64,000 bases of DNA from assembly GCA_002205965.3 (NCBI GenBank), contig NADL03000604.1:620001-684000 (forward strand), given 5' to 3'. Made by a program: the position numbers and the translations under genes. This DNA comes from Kappaphycus alvarezii. Taxonomy: Eukaryota; Rhodophyta; Florideophyceae; Gigartinales; Solieriaceae. The notes under the pieces were generated by a model. That model ran no database searches and was not told the DNA's origin. It worked only from the letters and a program-made list of their open reading frames with translations. The stretch's first letter is position 1. Each line of letters starts with the position of its first letter. Below are positions 36,030 to 47,194 of this stretch, one piece after another.

Positions 36030-36353
36030 GTTGGATCTCCAAAGTGTGGGAGGAGTAGACGTCGCTAGATACCAGGTCGGGATTGATGCCGTCGTGTATC
36101 GTCAAGATCTTACCACACGCTGTGATCTGATCTCAGGCCTATCTGTGCCCAAGGTCCATTGTTCGCGCCCCATTGCGCCCCTTTTTGGGTCTGGCCCGGT
36201 CCTGCAATTCACACCAGGCAAGTACGGTAGTCCAACACGAGACGGGGGAAATTTGGGGTGTTTTTATTCCATGAAAGGTGTGGTCAGCTGAGGGATGTCG
36301 TGATGTGGGAAAAAGCTTACAATGTAAAGGATTGGCCGGAAGCCGTCAAAACG

Positions 36354-37822
36354 CTAGAAAACTGGCTGGAGGCCAGCCAACAGGTATGCCGCATTGAATA
36401 TCGCTGCCGCTGCGGCATGACGCTGCGTTAAGGCATGTTTGGCCTTTGCGTTGGTCTCCCTTGCCCTCGTAGCGACGTTGCGTGCGACGTCGGTTGGCAA
36501 CGCGTGGGCGCCCGGGTGCCATCCTCCGAGGGTAGAGATGGGGACGGGGACCAGCCTACTTCTGGCGGAAGACGCGATGAAGGACTCGTATCTCCTGTGT
36601 TTCGCCGTTCTTGCTGCGTTGAGCGAGGTGAGCGGGTTGAAAGTTCCTACTCTCCTGTTCGAGGGCGCTAGAGGGTTAACGAAGGTGACATCGAAGAAGT
36701 CTGTTCCGCCAGTGCGTCGCATTGCGCGAATATCAGGTCTGGTGCGGTGGACCCCTTCTCAACCCCTTCTCGCGGCTCGATGACTGGATGTCGCGCAGCT
36801 TTCCCGAGATCGCTCGCCAATAGACTAACCTGACGGTCGTGTCTTCGCGTCCTTTTACCCCCGTGCAAGCAGTGCAACAGATGGTCGCCGAAACAGTCGA
36901 GAGTTTCGGGGCAGTTCCGCTTGGGGCATGGTGTTTCCGGAGGGAAAAGCGGGACTAGGCAGTAGTATTGGAATCATATCGAGAATTCTCTTGGTTCAGT
37001 ACTTGTCTTGAGGCCCGGAGATGGAGTGCAGTAAACCCAATCTTTCGCGCCGGGGAGCCCCATAGAGGCACGGAAGGCCTGCCGTCTGTTGTCGCCAACA
37101 TCGATCTCCTCCTGCACCCGTTCGTGGATGGCGTCCGGTAGTGTTTTCTGTGACGGTGTTTTGTCAAAGCAGAGGGCCCTGAAGGGGAGCATCCTGGACT
37201 GGGAGGAAGAGAGGGACCAAAGCTGGTGCGCCTCCACGATGTCTCGGTACGTTGCGAGATCCGTAATTGTCGCTGAAAGGAGGGCTGTACAAAGCCTGTT
37301 GGACGCTGCGCTGGAGGCGTGGAAGGCTGCAGGTGCAATTGATTTCGCCGAAGTAAGTCCAATTCCCAGTGATGGCTTCTTGGCGATAATCGGTTTCACA
37401 AGCAAATGCAGTTCTGGAAATATTTCGGGGTCCAGAACGCCCCCGGCCAGTGTGCGCACACAGTTCTCCATCATTGCATCAAACATTGCAGCGCCTTCCG
37501 CAATGCAAGCTGGTGGCACCACTCGTAACAGGTGTCCGAGCTTACAGACCCCGAAACAGTTGCGCAGAAGCTGGAGCGCGATATGTGTGTTCTCCAAGGC
37601 GATGATGGTGTCGAGGAACGGCTTCAGGGACTTCACACATGGCCTGTGAAGTGCTGCTGGGTAAAGCCATTGGTGCCAACCGGAGCGTTCAGCACCACTG
37701 TGCCCTCGCTGCATTCTTGTACGAGTTTTCTTGGATAGAGGCGTTGCACTGACTCCTGTGGTGGAGTTGGCCACCAGATTCGGCATTTCGGCACTGCTAG
37801 ATGCAGTCCCCGAGCTTTTCAA
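36354..37822 (-). pseudogene. RLE-type LINE, 3'-terminal relic of a second family
   Basis: Minus-strand pieces 37,822-36,974, 36,877-36,668 and 36,722-36,354 read in order as the C-terminal half of a non-LTR retrotransposon protein. The thumb-like region has LLRNCFGVCKLGHLLRVVPP. A linker ends GAKDWVYCTPSP. A cysteine-histidine motif ending GDHLLHC follows, then RRHDRQVSLLASDL and a DFFDVTFVNPL strand. A CCHC box, an RH[D/N] element and a DVTF strand make the restriction-like endonuclease found in R2-like and related early-branching LINEs. The last part (NAARTAKHRRYE, then QRHAA) differs from the array at 49-62 kb, so this is a separate family. The polymerase part is missing (5' truncation), and two frameshifts are evident. 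It sits about 330 bp upstream of gyrB. Confidence 0.65.
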
Positions 37823-38020
37823 GAAATGCGTGCTGCTGTTAGCGTAGAATTATTGCTTTGCATAAGTACACGTGTGAACTATGTCCTTCACTTGTAAATT
37901 CTTCCAAATTACAGTTAACATAGTTGTCAAGAATAACTGTAAGCATCATTCCGGTAGCACTGCAGTTCGGCTTCAACGTTTAAGTGTAGTACGGTAAGTC
38001 ACACAGTTTCCTGCATTGCA

Positions 38021-38044
38021 CAGTACAGTACAGTACTGTACAGT
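38021..38044 (+). repeat. CAGTA-type palindromic microsatellite
   Basis: A run of CAGTACAGTACAGTACTGTA is self-complementary around its TACAGTACTGTA core. A similar tract lies at 43,010-43,033 beyond the other side of the piggyBac-like gene, and a shorter one near 31,290. Confidence 0.7.
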
Positions 38045-38599
38045 TGTGATTTATGCCCGTCCCGGTGACGAATGTCTGGCTGTGATTGGTAGCTGAGGTC
38101 CTGATGTCTATCAGGAGTTGTTGGCAGTGTAAGAAGGTGAGGTGGGTGAGGGGTTGATACAGTATCCCGAATGTCTCCAATGATCGATATACCGATCATA
38201 TGCAATTTTTGGCATTTCGAGGCGAGACGCCCCTTGATCACTACAGTATATCGATCTGCAGGGCCGATAAATGGGCAATCTTAGTGGCTCTCCGCTGACT
38301 TAAAGCAGTGTAATGTAGAGCTCTTCAGGAACATTCTCGATGTTCAACTTTCAAAATCCGACGACCCGCTCAGAAGTTGAGTCCCTTCACGCAAAAGCGT
38401 TCACACCCATGTCGTCTCAACAGCACCTCGAGCGTAACCACATCGCTAACGATCAGGCGACTTGCCAATTTGCGGCATTGACACAGCCCACTAGCCCTCC
38501 AGTGCTCCATGCATCCCTTTCTCTCTCTTGAACAATGCCACTGCCCCATAGACTCCAAGCTCACCGACAAACCAAGACATCCAACAAACCTCTGCAGCG

Positions 38600-41500
38600 A
38601 GCGTGAGTGCTGCCTCGCATCGTCAACAAGCTGTTGTACAATCCGCAGTACCGGCACAAGGGCCTCTGCAGCGCCAAGGTACTTCTGAAGCGCGTGATTG
38701 TCGATCGAATACCTCCCCGCACCAACAAGGGGTGCAACTGGATCTATTGCTAACCGCGATTATTCGCATCGCGGCCTCCCGCGTCCAAGAGTAGAGTGCG
38801 TGCACCATCGAGTGCAAGAGGAGGGGGAGACTGGCTCCTGGGTCGGTTGTTCGAAGATCCTCAACAGGGCGTGGGAGGGCACAAATCGGAGTACTCAAAG
38901 TGTAATCGATCCAAGTCGGGTATGGACGTTGGGGTCTACACTATGCCAGGAGATTGTGGTGGAATCAGACTTTACGGAGAACACATTTGGAAATCGCGCA
39001 AGATTTTTTTGCTCCAGCGCAGTACGCAACTTAGGGGTTCAATGTAATTTGCGAGGTATCTCTCCTACAAAAGCCGGGTGCGTTGTTCTTTTGATTGATG
39101 GTCTACTAAATCAGTTTTTGCAATGGTTGAATGAATACAGAAGGCTGAAGAATTTGTCTCGGAGTACCGTTACGCTTGCAGACATGGACAGTAGTGTTGC
39201 AGTTCTAATCCTCTCTCATACGACAGGGTTCTTTTTTGAACTGATTGTTGACATGTTTCGTCAGTTTGGACACATTCCACCTTCTTTGGAGCGAATTCGT
39301 TTTATTGCGGACAATGTCAAAGCATTCTCCCCCATGGGAAGGGGTGACGATGGAGGCGACACATGGATGTCCCAGAGAGATCAAACAAGGCAGCTGACGG
39401 AGTTTGAGAGCTTGGAATTTCGGGACACGAGGAAAGTTTTTTCCACGACTCTGCAACTGCTGGCGACCCTTTATGACGATCTCTTTGGGACAAGAGCTGC
39501 GGATAGTCAAGTTAAGACTTTGAGCAACCGTAAGGCTGATAAGGAAGGTCATTCAGCCGACGCTCTTGCGGATGCTTTATTCAGAATTGTGTTTGCGCTT
39601 CGGTTCAGGGTGCGGGGTGAAGCACATGTTGATTCCGTGCGAAAACTGCTTTCTCATCTTTTAGATGGGCGGGGTGAGGAGGCCCTGAATAGCTTCATCG
39701 CTCCCGCGGACGGAGGTTATGAGAAGGAGCAATTTATGAAGTTTTTGTCAGAGTTTGGTGTTGGATGGGTATTTGTGGTGTCAGAACACCTTTTACGGGC
39801 TCATCCTTTTGTAGCAGCATCTTTCCTTAATCCATGTAGCACTGACGAAAAATACGCAGCTGAAGAATGTGAATACATGGAAAATCTTGAAGTAGTTGCA
39901 GACGCGCAGCCAGAAGATGGTGGCGGTAACAGTGGAAGTATCCACACAACTCGAAAGGCAGATACAGTGATTGAAGCTGCTGGTGGAAATTAGGTATCCG
40001 GAATTGCAAATGAGGTGCTCGTTGGATTGGACCGCAGAAAGGATTTCGTCATTGATGATGACCCTTCTCTAGGGCCCGCTATTTTCTTTGCTACAAAACG
40101 TGTAGAAGCTTTAAATCGTCTTGGGCAGACACGTATGGCTGCTGTCGCGGTCAGGGAACGAAGCACCGGTAAGTTTGCCAAAGTGCTGCGATTCATGTAC
40201 ACAGTCCCAACGAGCGTTCAAAACAGTCTGAATACATCGGTAGCGGTAGCCAAGCCGGGTGTGGATCTTAACAAAGTTCTCTTTCAAAAGTTGCGGGGAG
40301 AGGAGAGGGTTACCGTCATTTAAAGGATTTGACGCACAGATCTCTTCTTAACAATTCTGAGCCCTAACGATCGGACAAAGATGCGCGGATTGGTTCGTAT
40401 TGCGACAGTTTAGCGTTACAGGGACGAATGCCGGGCTTTTTTATCTAACTGTAATGAGGCTAGGGAATTGCTTGGGTTGGAACCGGTTGGTGGAAGTGAG
40501 CGAAGAGGTTAGACAGAGGCAATGATGAGTGGTACGGTCAATGAGGGAGCTGTGCTAGCCTGACTACGGGCCAAGCCCTTTGTCAAAGAATTGTTCGAGG
40601 TAAGGATGGTAGCGAAGAAAGAGCAACGGTATTTGGCATGCTCTCCGGACGGCATCGCTCTTCTGCAAAGACCTACTTCTCAGATTGGGTCTTGGGTGCC
40701 TCATCGGAAGGAACCGTTGGTGTGGGGGAGGAAATTTTCTTGATTGCCACAGTGGAGATAAAGAGGAGAGTAGCTGCATCAACCCTTGACACCTCTTCCT
40801 CTCTGTCCGCTTCTGACTTGATCCGTTGCGAGCTAGGAGACGAAATTTTTCGTAGATACGTACCGAGGGAGCACATAGCTCAGCTAATGCATCATCTCAT
40901 TGTCCTACGTCTTAATTTTGCGTTTTACGTATGCGCTGCAGAGACCGGAACACTCTATGTGTTCGTCATCAAGTGCCCCACGAGCAAAGTGGATTACTGC
41001 TGCCAGGCTCTCACCTCTACAGTTGTTCCAATTGTTGGTTGGGCTCATGAGCCACAGCCAACAATCCCTTCTCATGTTAAGTTAGACTGGAAGGAAAATC
41101 TGAATTCCAGAATGCAGTTTTCGAAGATCATCGACGGTTACTTTAAGACAAAAGGCCTTTTCCCTCCAGTTAAGCTTTTCAAGCATGGAACGTAGAGCTT
41201 TTATTCAAAGACGAAGGGGGTAGTGGATGGTGCCACGCAGCAGAGGGCAATACTTCGGTCTCCAGCTTCTTATTTTAGTTGGGAGCAGAAGATAGTATCG
41301 CAAACTATCAAGACCGTATTTATTAATGCTTTTCTCGGTTGGCGAATGTACGAGAGAAGAGACCTACTTCAATCTCAAGATATGTTCAGGTCACTAGACA
41401 CTTATAGTAATCTGTTAAACAAAGTGCAAACAACGGCCGAGTTTGTGTTGGATGTATCTCAGGAGCTCCTAAGTCACGCAGCAACCCTGGCATCGGCACT

Positions 41501-42171
41501 AGATAGACATAAGATGGATAAATTGGATGTTCAGAACATAGAAATGCAGTCTGAGAGCATCGAGAGACGAAAAGCTGCGGCTTGTGCGCTTGGCGCACAG
41601 TAGGAAAAGCAAGCGTCTTTCCTTCTTCATCAGTGGAGATGGCCAAATTCTGCGTCTATCTTTGCAAGGACATGAACCACAGAATGGTAATGTAGTGTAC
41701 TGTGCGTTATGTGGTCAGAATCCTGGAGCAGTACGAGGACATAGATCCTCTTACGTCTGCACAATCTGCGGCGCTAATCTTTGTATCAGGCTCCATACAG
41801 GTCTACGGAAAACGTGTTGGAACATTTGGCATAATCATAAGGAATTGAAGTTGAGAGTGACTCCAAATACTCCATCCTCTTCAAAAAGGAGCACTGACAA
41901 TTCTAGAACAGGTAGCAGTAGTCAAGCCCTGAGTAGCGCCGCAGGGGATTCGATGTTACATGGTTGCGGAAGTAGAACTGTCGCGGCGACTACTGCCCAG
42001 ACTAATGAGGTTACAGGTTCTCAAGAACGCGCAACTCGACAGAGTAGTGATAATGGGGTTGGTGCTGAAAATGACATGCAGACCAGGGTTGGAGGACTGA
42101 ATGCGAACGTGCGACTATGCGGTCCAATTCACGAGACCAAACGCAAACAGACCGAATGCGACAAGATCTAA
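38600..42171 (+). pseudogene. Large piggyBac-like (DDE_Tnp_1_7-related) transposase, broken
   Basis: Plus-strand frames at 38,698-40,323, 40,638-41,603 and 41,584-42,171 join into one protein of about 1,100 codons. It contains GHIPPSLERIRFIADNVKAF, EFRDTRKVFSTTLQLLATLYDDL, NRKADKEGHSADALADALFR, an acidic APADGGYEKEQ turn in the place of a catalytic aspartate, and HLLRAHPFVAASFL. Next come a KTKGVVDGATQQ box (compare MGGVDxxDQ of piggyBac enzymes) with INAFLGWRMYE. A zinc-binding end reads CALCGQNPG..CTICGANLCIR..CWNIWH. The same architecture occurs in large oomycete and algal transposase families, as far as I recall. Lesions: TAG at 39,991 and 41,193, both in frame, plus frameshifts near 38.75, 40.3-40.6 and 41.6 kb. 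It is therefore inactive unless supplied in trans. Confidence 0.6.
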
Positions 42172-42362
42172 TGCATTGCAATTGCGCTCCGCTTCGCAAC
42201 CTGATGCAAATGCGGCACGTCAGAATCAGCCTCATGCCACTCGGAGATTGAAGCGACGGACGCCTGCCTCCAAAGTGCAATCATGACCCCTCGCAAGTAA
42301 GAGGCGGCAGATGTGAGAGTAGCAGATAGACGTGCTTTAGAAACGTAAAAGAAGGAGCCCCA

Positions 42363-42449
42363 TTGATCATTATAATGATCAGTCATTATAATGATCAGTC
42401 ATTATAATGATCAGTCATTATAATGATCAGTCATTATAATGATCAATAG
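42363..42449 (+). repeat. Tandem array of a palindromic 16-bp unit
   Basis: Five consecutive units of CATTATAATGATCAGT (42,368-42,447; the last ends AAT) are preceded by TTGAT. Each unit combines two self-complementary words, CATTATAATG and TGATCA, so almost the whole array is its own reverse complement and can fold into cruciforms. It lies 190 bp after the end of the piggyBac-like gene and may be a subterminal array of that transposon. Confidence 0.9.
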
Positions 42450-43240
42450 CCTATTTTTTGCCTTCTTGACCCCACCTCCGAGCCCCAAAATGATGGGCTT
42501 ACTGTGTTTGCAATTTTTGAGTTAAAGCTGCGAAACTTTGGGGATCAACGGCCTATGACACTGTGAGTACAGTCATGCAAACGTATCTAAGATCTAACTG
42601 CTAGAGCCGAACTACAGACCATTCAAAGTTACTGAGCCATGTAGTGATCATAAAATTCTGGTATTAGGGATATGGTAGGCGATACTGTTTGGCACAAGCT
42701 ACCGGCTACCCCCATCTTTCTCTGGAGTCCCGCTATTCTCTCATCTTTACAGACTTTAGTCATGCCTCAGACATATCTCTACAGTATGTCTTCCTCAAGT
42801 GGTCTCTGCACTTAGCATTCCCTAGACTAAACACTCAACAAGCTAGAATGCAAAACTGGGTACTTCGGTCTGCATTCGATCTCTATCATATGCATTCTCC
42901 CGATTTTCTATGGGTCGCGTATCACTGCGTCTGCTTATGTCTCTACTCTCACTTCTGTAACCTTGTCCAGCGCTAACAAGTGTCAGTCCATGTATCCGAC
43001 AACAGTGCACTACAGTACTGTACAGTACAGTATATCAATTACGCCGCCAATACCCCCACATATACCGTATGTGTATCGCCATTTTAAACGCAATCCCTGG
43101 CCTTTACCAAGGCACACACTATTCATCCACCCGTTATCGACAGTCCTGGGGGCCTGGCCACGGTGGAATAGCAGGTATGCACCTGCACAGCCGCCGCACA
43201 CAAGATAGACCAGCTCAAGACCGCTAAATCCTCCATCACG
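42450..43240. other. Intergenic, no gene identified
   Basis: A 95-codon frame at 42,689-42,976 has no ATG-based or motif support. The only clear feature is the palindromic ACAGTACTGTACAGTACAGT tract at 43,012-43,031. Confidence 0.5.
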
Positions 43241-43654
43241 ATGACCACTCGAAAAGCCCTAGCCGGAGATATAACCCTGCTCATCGATGCCGCCTGTATC
43301 ACCTTGCCGCACGGAAACACCTTTGTGGAGACGTTCCTCGACAAGTTGTACGAGGGATGCCGACATCTATCCTCCCTCCCCTCACCTTCTCCTACACACG
43401 CCCCTGCCGCCCCGACTCCCAACTTTCGCCTCTCAAATGTTTTGTCAACCGAAACCCTGGCTATCATTTTTATAAACCCGTTTCACCTTGTTTTACTCTT
43501 TCAATTCTACACTATGTTACCCATTTATTGTTTTTCTCTGATATTTACTTTCCCTCGGCGCCCAGGACTCCGGATACTTCATAATAATAGAAACTTGAAG
43601 TATCCCGCTTATGAAAACACAATAATCTTTAAGGAAGATTCTCAGCGCTGTTGA
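43241..43654 (+). CDS. Hypothetical 137-residue ORF
   Basis: An ATG-initiated frame starts with an ordinary-looking globular segment (MTTRKALAGDITLLIDAACI, then FVETFLDKLYEGCRHL), followed by a proline-rich stretch and a hydrophobic, phenylalanine-rich tail. The first 60 codons have gene-like composition, while the rest looks like read-through into non-coding DNA. It could be a first exon cut off from its remainder. I recognise no family, and the existence of this gene is uncertain. Confidence 0.3.
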   Translation: MTTRKALAGDITLLIDAACITLPHGNTFVETFLDKLYEGCRHLSSLPSPSPTHAPAAPTPNFRLSNVLSTETLAIIFINPFHLVLLFQFYTMLPIYCFSLIFTFPRRPGLRILHNNRNLKYPAYENTIIFKEDSQRC

Positions 43655-43995
43655 CTAACCTTGGCGTAGATTTTCGCCCATTTTGCACCCCTGATTTGCT
43701 CAGATTTCTGACCCGATTCATCGCAATATTCTAGCATCCAGCGGATCAAAGTTCTTTCTTATAACCTGGAGTAAATTTATACCGTCCAGCCGCCCAAAGA
43801 ATTACCCCCGCTCTACCAGTCCAAATTCTTCTCTCTACCATTTTACTGCACCGCAGAGTAGTTAAGGGAAAAGGGGTAGAAAACACCCAATGAGGTTTAT
43901 CTCTGTATGTTGATATTCTTATTTTCCAGCTAGATCTCGAAACTCGAAAAGAACACCTGCTCGCTGCACATTGCATTACAATTTTAGAATCTTGA

Positions 43996-44400
43996 ATGAC
44001 GCACGAATTCATCGAGAATCGAGCGCGACGGCTTTGTCCCCACTCAATTCGTAACTTGAAGCTACTCTACAGAGTCGGGGTACTTTTACCTGCGCGGGCA
44101 GTTGTGAGAGTTCTTGAGGATCGTTTGTTGATTCAGTTTAAGAAATTATTCAGTAAGTTTACAAGGCCTAAGTATCTTTCACAAAGTTTTCTTAGACTTT
44201 GTGATATAAAGCCATCTTAGAGTTCTACTCTATTTAAATAGGAACATCTATATTTTCGAGAGGACAATTGATGTGATAAGGAAGTTAAAAGTAAATAACC
44301 CATCTCTAGAGAAGATGAAATTTATTTCGGAAAACTTTACGGGCTTTTCGCCACTGGTAAGGGGGTTATGTAAGACTTGATACATATATTGATCAACGGG
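43996..44400 (+). pseudogene. Fragment of a second piggyBac-like transposase
   Basis: Two adjoining frames match the N-terminal half of the 38.6-42.2 kb gene. ENRARRLCPHSIRNL aligns with GNRARFFCSSAVRNL, RVLEDRLLIQFKKLF with LLIDGLLNQFLQWL, and NPSLEKMKFISENFTGFSPL with PPSLERIRFIADNVKAFSPM. Only about 130 codons survive; the rest is replaced by the dispersed repeat that follows. It shows that this transposase family had at least two copies within 6 kb. Confidence 0.6.
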
Positions 44401-44409
44401 ATCAAACGT

Positions 44410-44880
44410 AATATTTGGCGGATTCTTAGCGTCTAGTGTTTATCGGACCGATGCTCTCATATGAGGACAAAAATTGGGGCTAATTTTTTAAGAAAAACAC
44501 CTTTTCTGTTATTTTTGTGGTAACGTAATTGAACAGTAGTGAAGCTCGACCAAAACAAAATTTTCGGTAATTGTAACGTTGGTCAGAGTACGACCTACTT
44601 TTAAACACTCGATAACCTTCGATTTTATTTCTAATTTGCCAGATTTTATTCTTTCAGTACCTAAGGGGGGTGTTATAGCCGAAGTGATGTAGATTTTCAA
44701 GCTACTGAGTAAGTGCTTACTATAATTCTATGTTTCTATTTCATCTTTCCTGATAAATAATTACGATCCCAAAAAAATTGTAATTTTGCATGACAAAGAT
44801 ATTTGTCCTTATATAAGGACAAAGTGAGGCTCATATGAGGACAGTTCTATGGAGGATAGGTACTAGTTTCCGGGAATCAA
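44410..44880 (+). repeat. Dispersed palindrome-bearing repeat, copy B
   Basis: This is homologous to 1,780-2,265. It contains a perfect 22-bp palindrome at 44,802-44,823 (core GTCCTTATATAAGGAC) and the word CTCATATGAGGAC twice, near 44,455 and 44,831. It directly follows the piggyBac-like fragment at 44.0-44.4 kb, so it may be a terminal or subterminal part of that transposon family. Confidence 0.6.
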
Positions 44881-46320
44881 GAAGTGTCTTATCACCCCGC
44901 TGGGACTTATTGCTCCCACTGATGGCGAATTGATCGGGACTGCTGCAAGTGATGATCTGTTGAAGTTATTAATAAAAGGCAATGCATCCTATCCAGTTAG
45001 CCTCCTGTGCGATGACTAAAGAATAGCGTCACCATTCAACGAGCGATCGGTAGAAACTTGCGGTACAGTTTACTCTCAACATTTTCCGGGTGTATCCACT
45101 GTCCGAAAAGCATCTTTTAATGTATAATGTTCATCACGCCACCATTCAGCTCTCAACGAGAAGTGCATACATGGATAGTTACCAAGATGGATGGATTTTC
45201 TGGCTGAACACGATTAAGAGGTCAATTATCGGCTCAGTGATGCGAACGAAGCAGATCATTCTATCTCACTCAGGCGTGCCCGAAACTCATAAACAATTAG
45301 GGCGGGAAACGTCGGTGAAGGATTGGAAAGGGAAATAGTCCTGGCGTTTGAACAGCTGAGGATGATTTTAACCGATAGTGCAACGGCGTTAATGGCTGCC
45401 GCGGCCACAAAATTCATAGACACACACTGCATATACCTCAGACCGGTTCTACCCTACGAAATAATGGCTAATTGGAGTGCAGAGAGAAATGGTGGAGGCA
45501 GCGAAATGAATCTAGTGGAAGATAGGCCAATGGAGAAAATCAGCAAGTCGTGGGCGAAACTTGAGTATAGGGGAAAATCCGAGGTAGGATTCGGGGTTTC
45601 GAACGCCGCGACCCTTCTTTCGCAAGTCATTTGGCGCCCCCAAGTCTATTTTGATTCCCCCAACGAGCACACCGGCAGTGCAGTTGTACCTCGGCTTAAG
45701 CTTCTTATGAAGTCTCGCATGATCCGGGACACAACCAAAGGAAACTCACGAGAGAGAGTCGGGCGCGAGTAAGGCGAGCAGGTGGTGCACTCAAACAAAG
45801 CGAGCAGGTGGTATAATTCGGAGGCGATCAAGGGTTACTCTTGAGGGTGGGGTGATTACGGGCTATTCAGGTTGAGAAAAACCCTCGGCGAGACGCGGTG
45901 TACAAGCAAGAGGAGTAAACAGAAACTAACCCCTTCCAGTACTATTAAAAACAGCACCTTCGATAATGGCTTAATTTGGGACTTGGAAAAACTTGGAACG
46001 ATGACGGCAAAAACGAAACTGCTGTATATACTTCACTGCAACAAGTCACGGGTTGGTCTAATCCTCATTATTCCGTTCTCTGACCCTCCGCAGTTCTCTT
46101 TTTGATGCCTTATATCTCAAGATGCCACCATAAATGCGTTACCGGGCGCTGAAGTTCAATAATCTCCAGTCAGCTGCCTTCCAACAGGCAAAGAACAGAT
46201 CTAAGGCACTCAGTCTCCTCAGAGAGAAAATATGTTCTTTAACGGAAATTTCAACTACGACTTACGTTAATTAGAGAACTGTACAGCAGATGAAATGCTT
46301 CCTGGGCTCAGCGGAACAAA
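44881..46320. other. Intergenic with unassigned overlapping ORFs
   Basis: Two overlapping plus-strand frames, 45,090-45,338 and 45,323-45,772, give 82 and 149 codons of gene-like but unrecognised sequence (DGWIFWLNTIKRSIIGSV; then VLPYEIMANWSAERNGG). They may be pieces of one broken protein separated by a frameshift. No motif lets me name a family. Confidence 0.35.
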
Positions 46321-46323
46321 AAA

Positions 46324-46765
46324 TTGGAGGAAATGTTGTTGGGGAAGGAACGTAGAGGAAGACCGCCTGAAATTTCAAATAATGAAAGGAAGATGATAAA
46401 TGACCGACTAAAGACTGCTGCAGGCAGGGGTTTGATTTTGATGTACACTTTTTCAGGATTGCGCTCAGCAGAATATCATCGGATGGAGAAAAGAATGGAA
46501 AAATGTCCTTCCTTCTCTTGACGCAGTACGCACACTCTGAGCTCAAAACAGGGAAATATCTTGCCCAAAACATCACAGAAAAGAAGGAGCTAAGTTGGCA
46601 GCAGAGGATACGGACCATGTAAGATCTTTGCTCAATACAGTACAATCAGTGGACAGCATACATCTGGGGCGGTTATATAATCCGAATAGAATCTGGAACA
46701 TGGACGAGACAAATGTTGATGCAACATTCGGAAAGCACGAGCGTGTTTTTGGGGATAACTAAATC
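46324..46765 (+). pseudogene. pogo/CENP-B-like transposase fragment
   Basis: The first frame (46,324-46,521) has a helix-turn-helix-like piece with RRGRPPEISNNERK. After two frame changes the text WRKEWKNVLPSLDAVR is followed by NPNRIWNMDETNVDATFG. The NMDET box is the first catalytic aspartate region of the pogo/DDE_1 superfamily, and the distance from the DNA-binding piece fits. The remainder of the catalytic domain is not legible before the Harbinger insertion at 47,027. Confidence 0.5.
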
Positions 46766-47026
46766 TTGTAGTGGCGGTTACCGCAGTATACGATCAGCTT
46801 ATGCATTTAGTAAGCACGTTACAGCTATCGTGAATATATCCGCCTCCGGACTGATTTGTCCAGCATTCTTCGTCATCACAGTAAAATGAATATCCAGTGA
46901 CTGGTGGCCACCTGCGAAAGTTATGCACCTCTTATGTCAAGCACAGGAACCGAAATTTTTGCAAAGTGCCACTCGGGTGGTCAACCGCTGCCACGTGCAC
47001 TTGTTTGCGCAACAGAAAATGACATT

Positions 47027-47054
47027 AGAGGGTTTACGGACTGCGAATTTCGTA
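47027..47054 (+). repeat. Left terminal inverted repeat of the Harbinger element
   Basis: 28 bp, identical in inverted orientation to the right end. It finishes in GCGAATTTCGTA, a word repeated just inside the element at about 47,115-47,127 and, as a variant, near 47,058. Confidence 0.9.
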
Positions 47055-47194
47055 GCTAATTTCGTATCCCGACGGCGCGAGCGCGTGCTCACAAACTTTT
47101 CCACGCTCCACCTTTACAGGTTGCGAATTTCGTACCTTCCTCTCTCTCCGTCCCGAGGTCCGCGCGGGGTCTGCGTCACGTTCGGCGGACGACC

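Noticed and set aside
42363..42449. CRISPR-like array
   Set aside because: The units are contiguous with no unique spacers, only 16 bp long and palindromic, in a eukaryotic transposon context.
43241..43654. Confident host gene
   Set aside because: Only the first part has coding-like composition, the tail looks non-coding, and no domain is recognisable; kept only as a low-confidence ORF.
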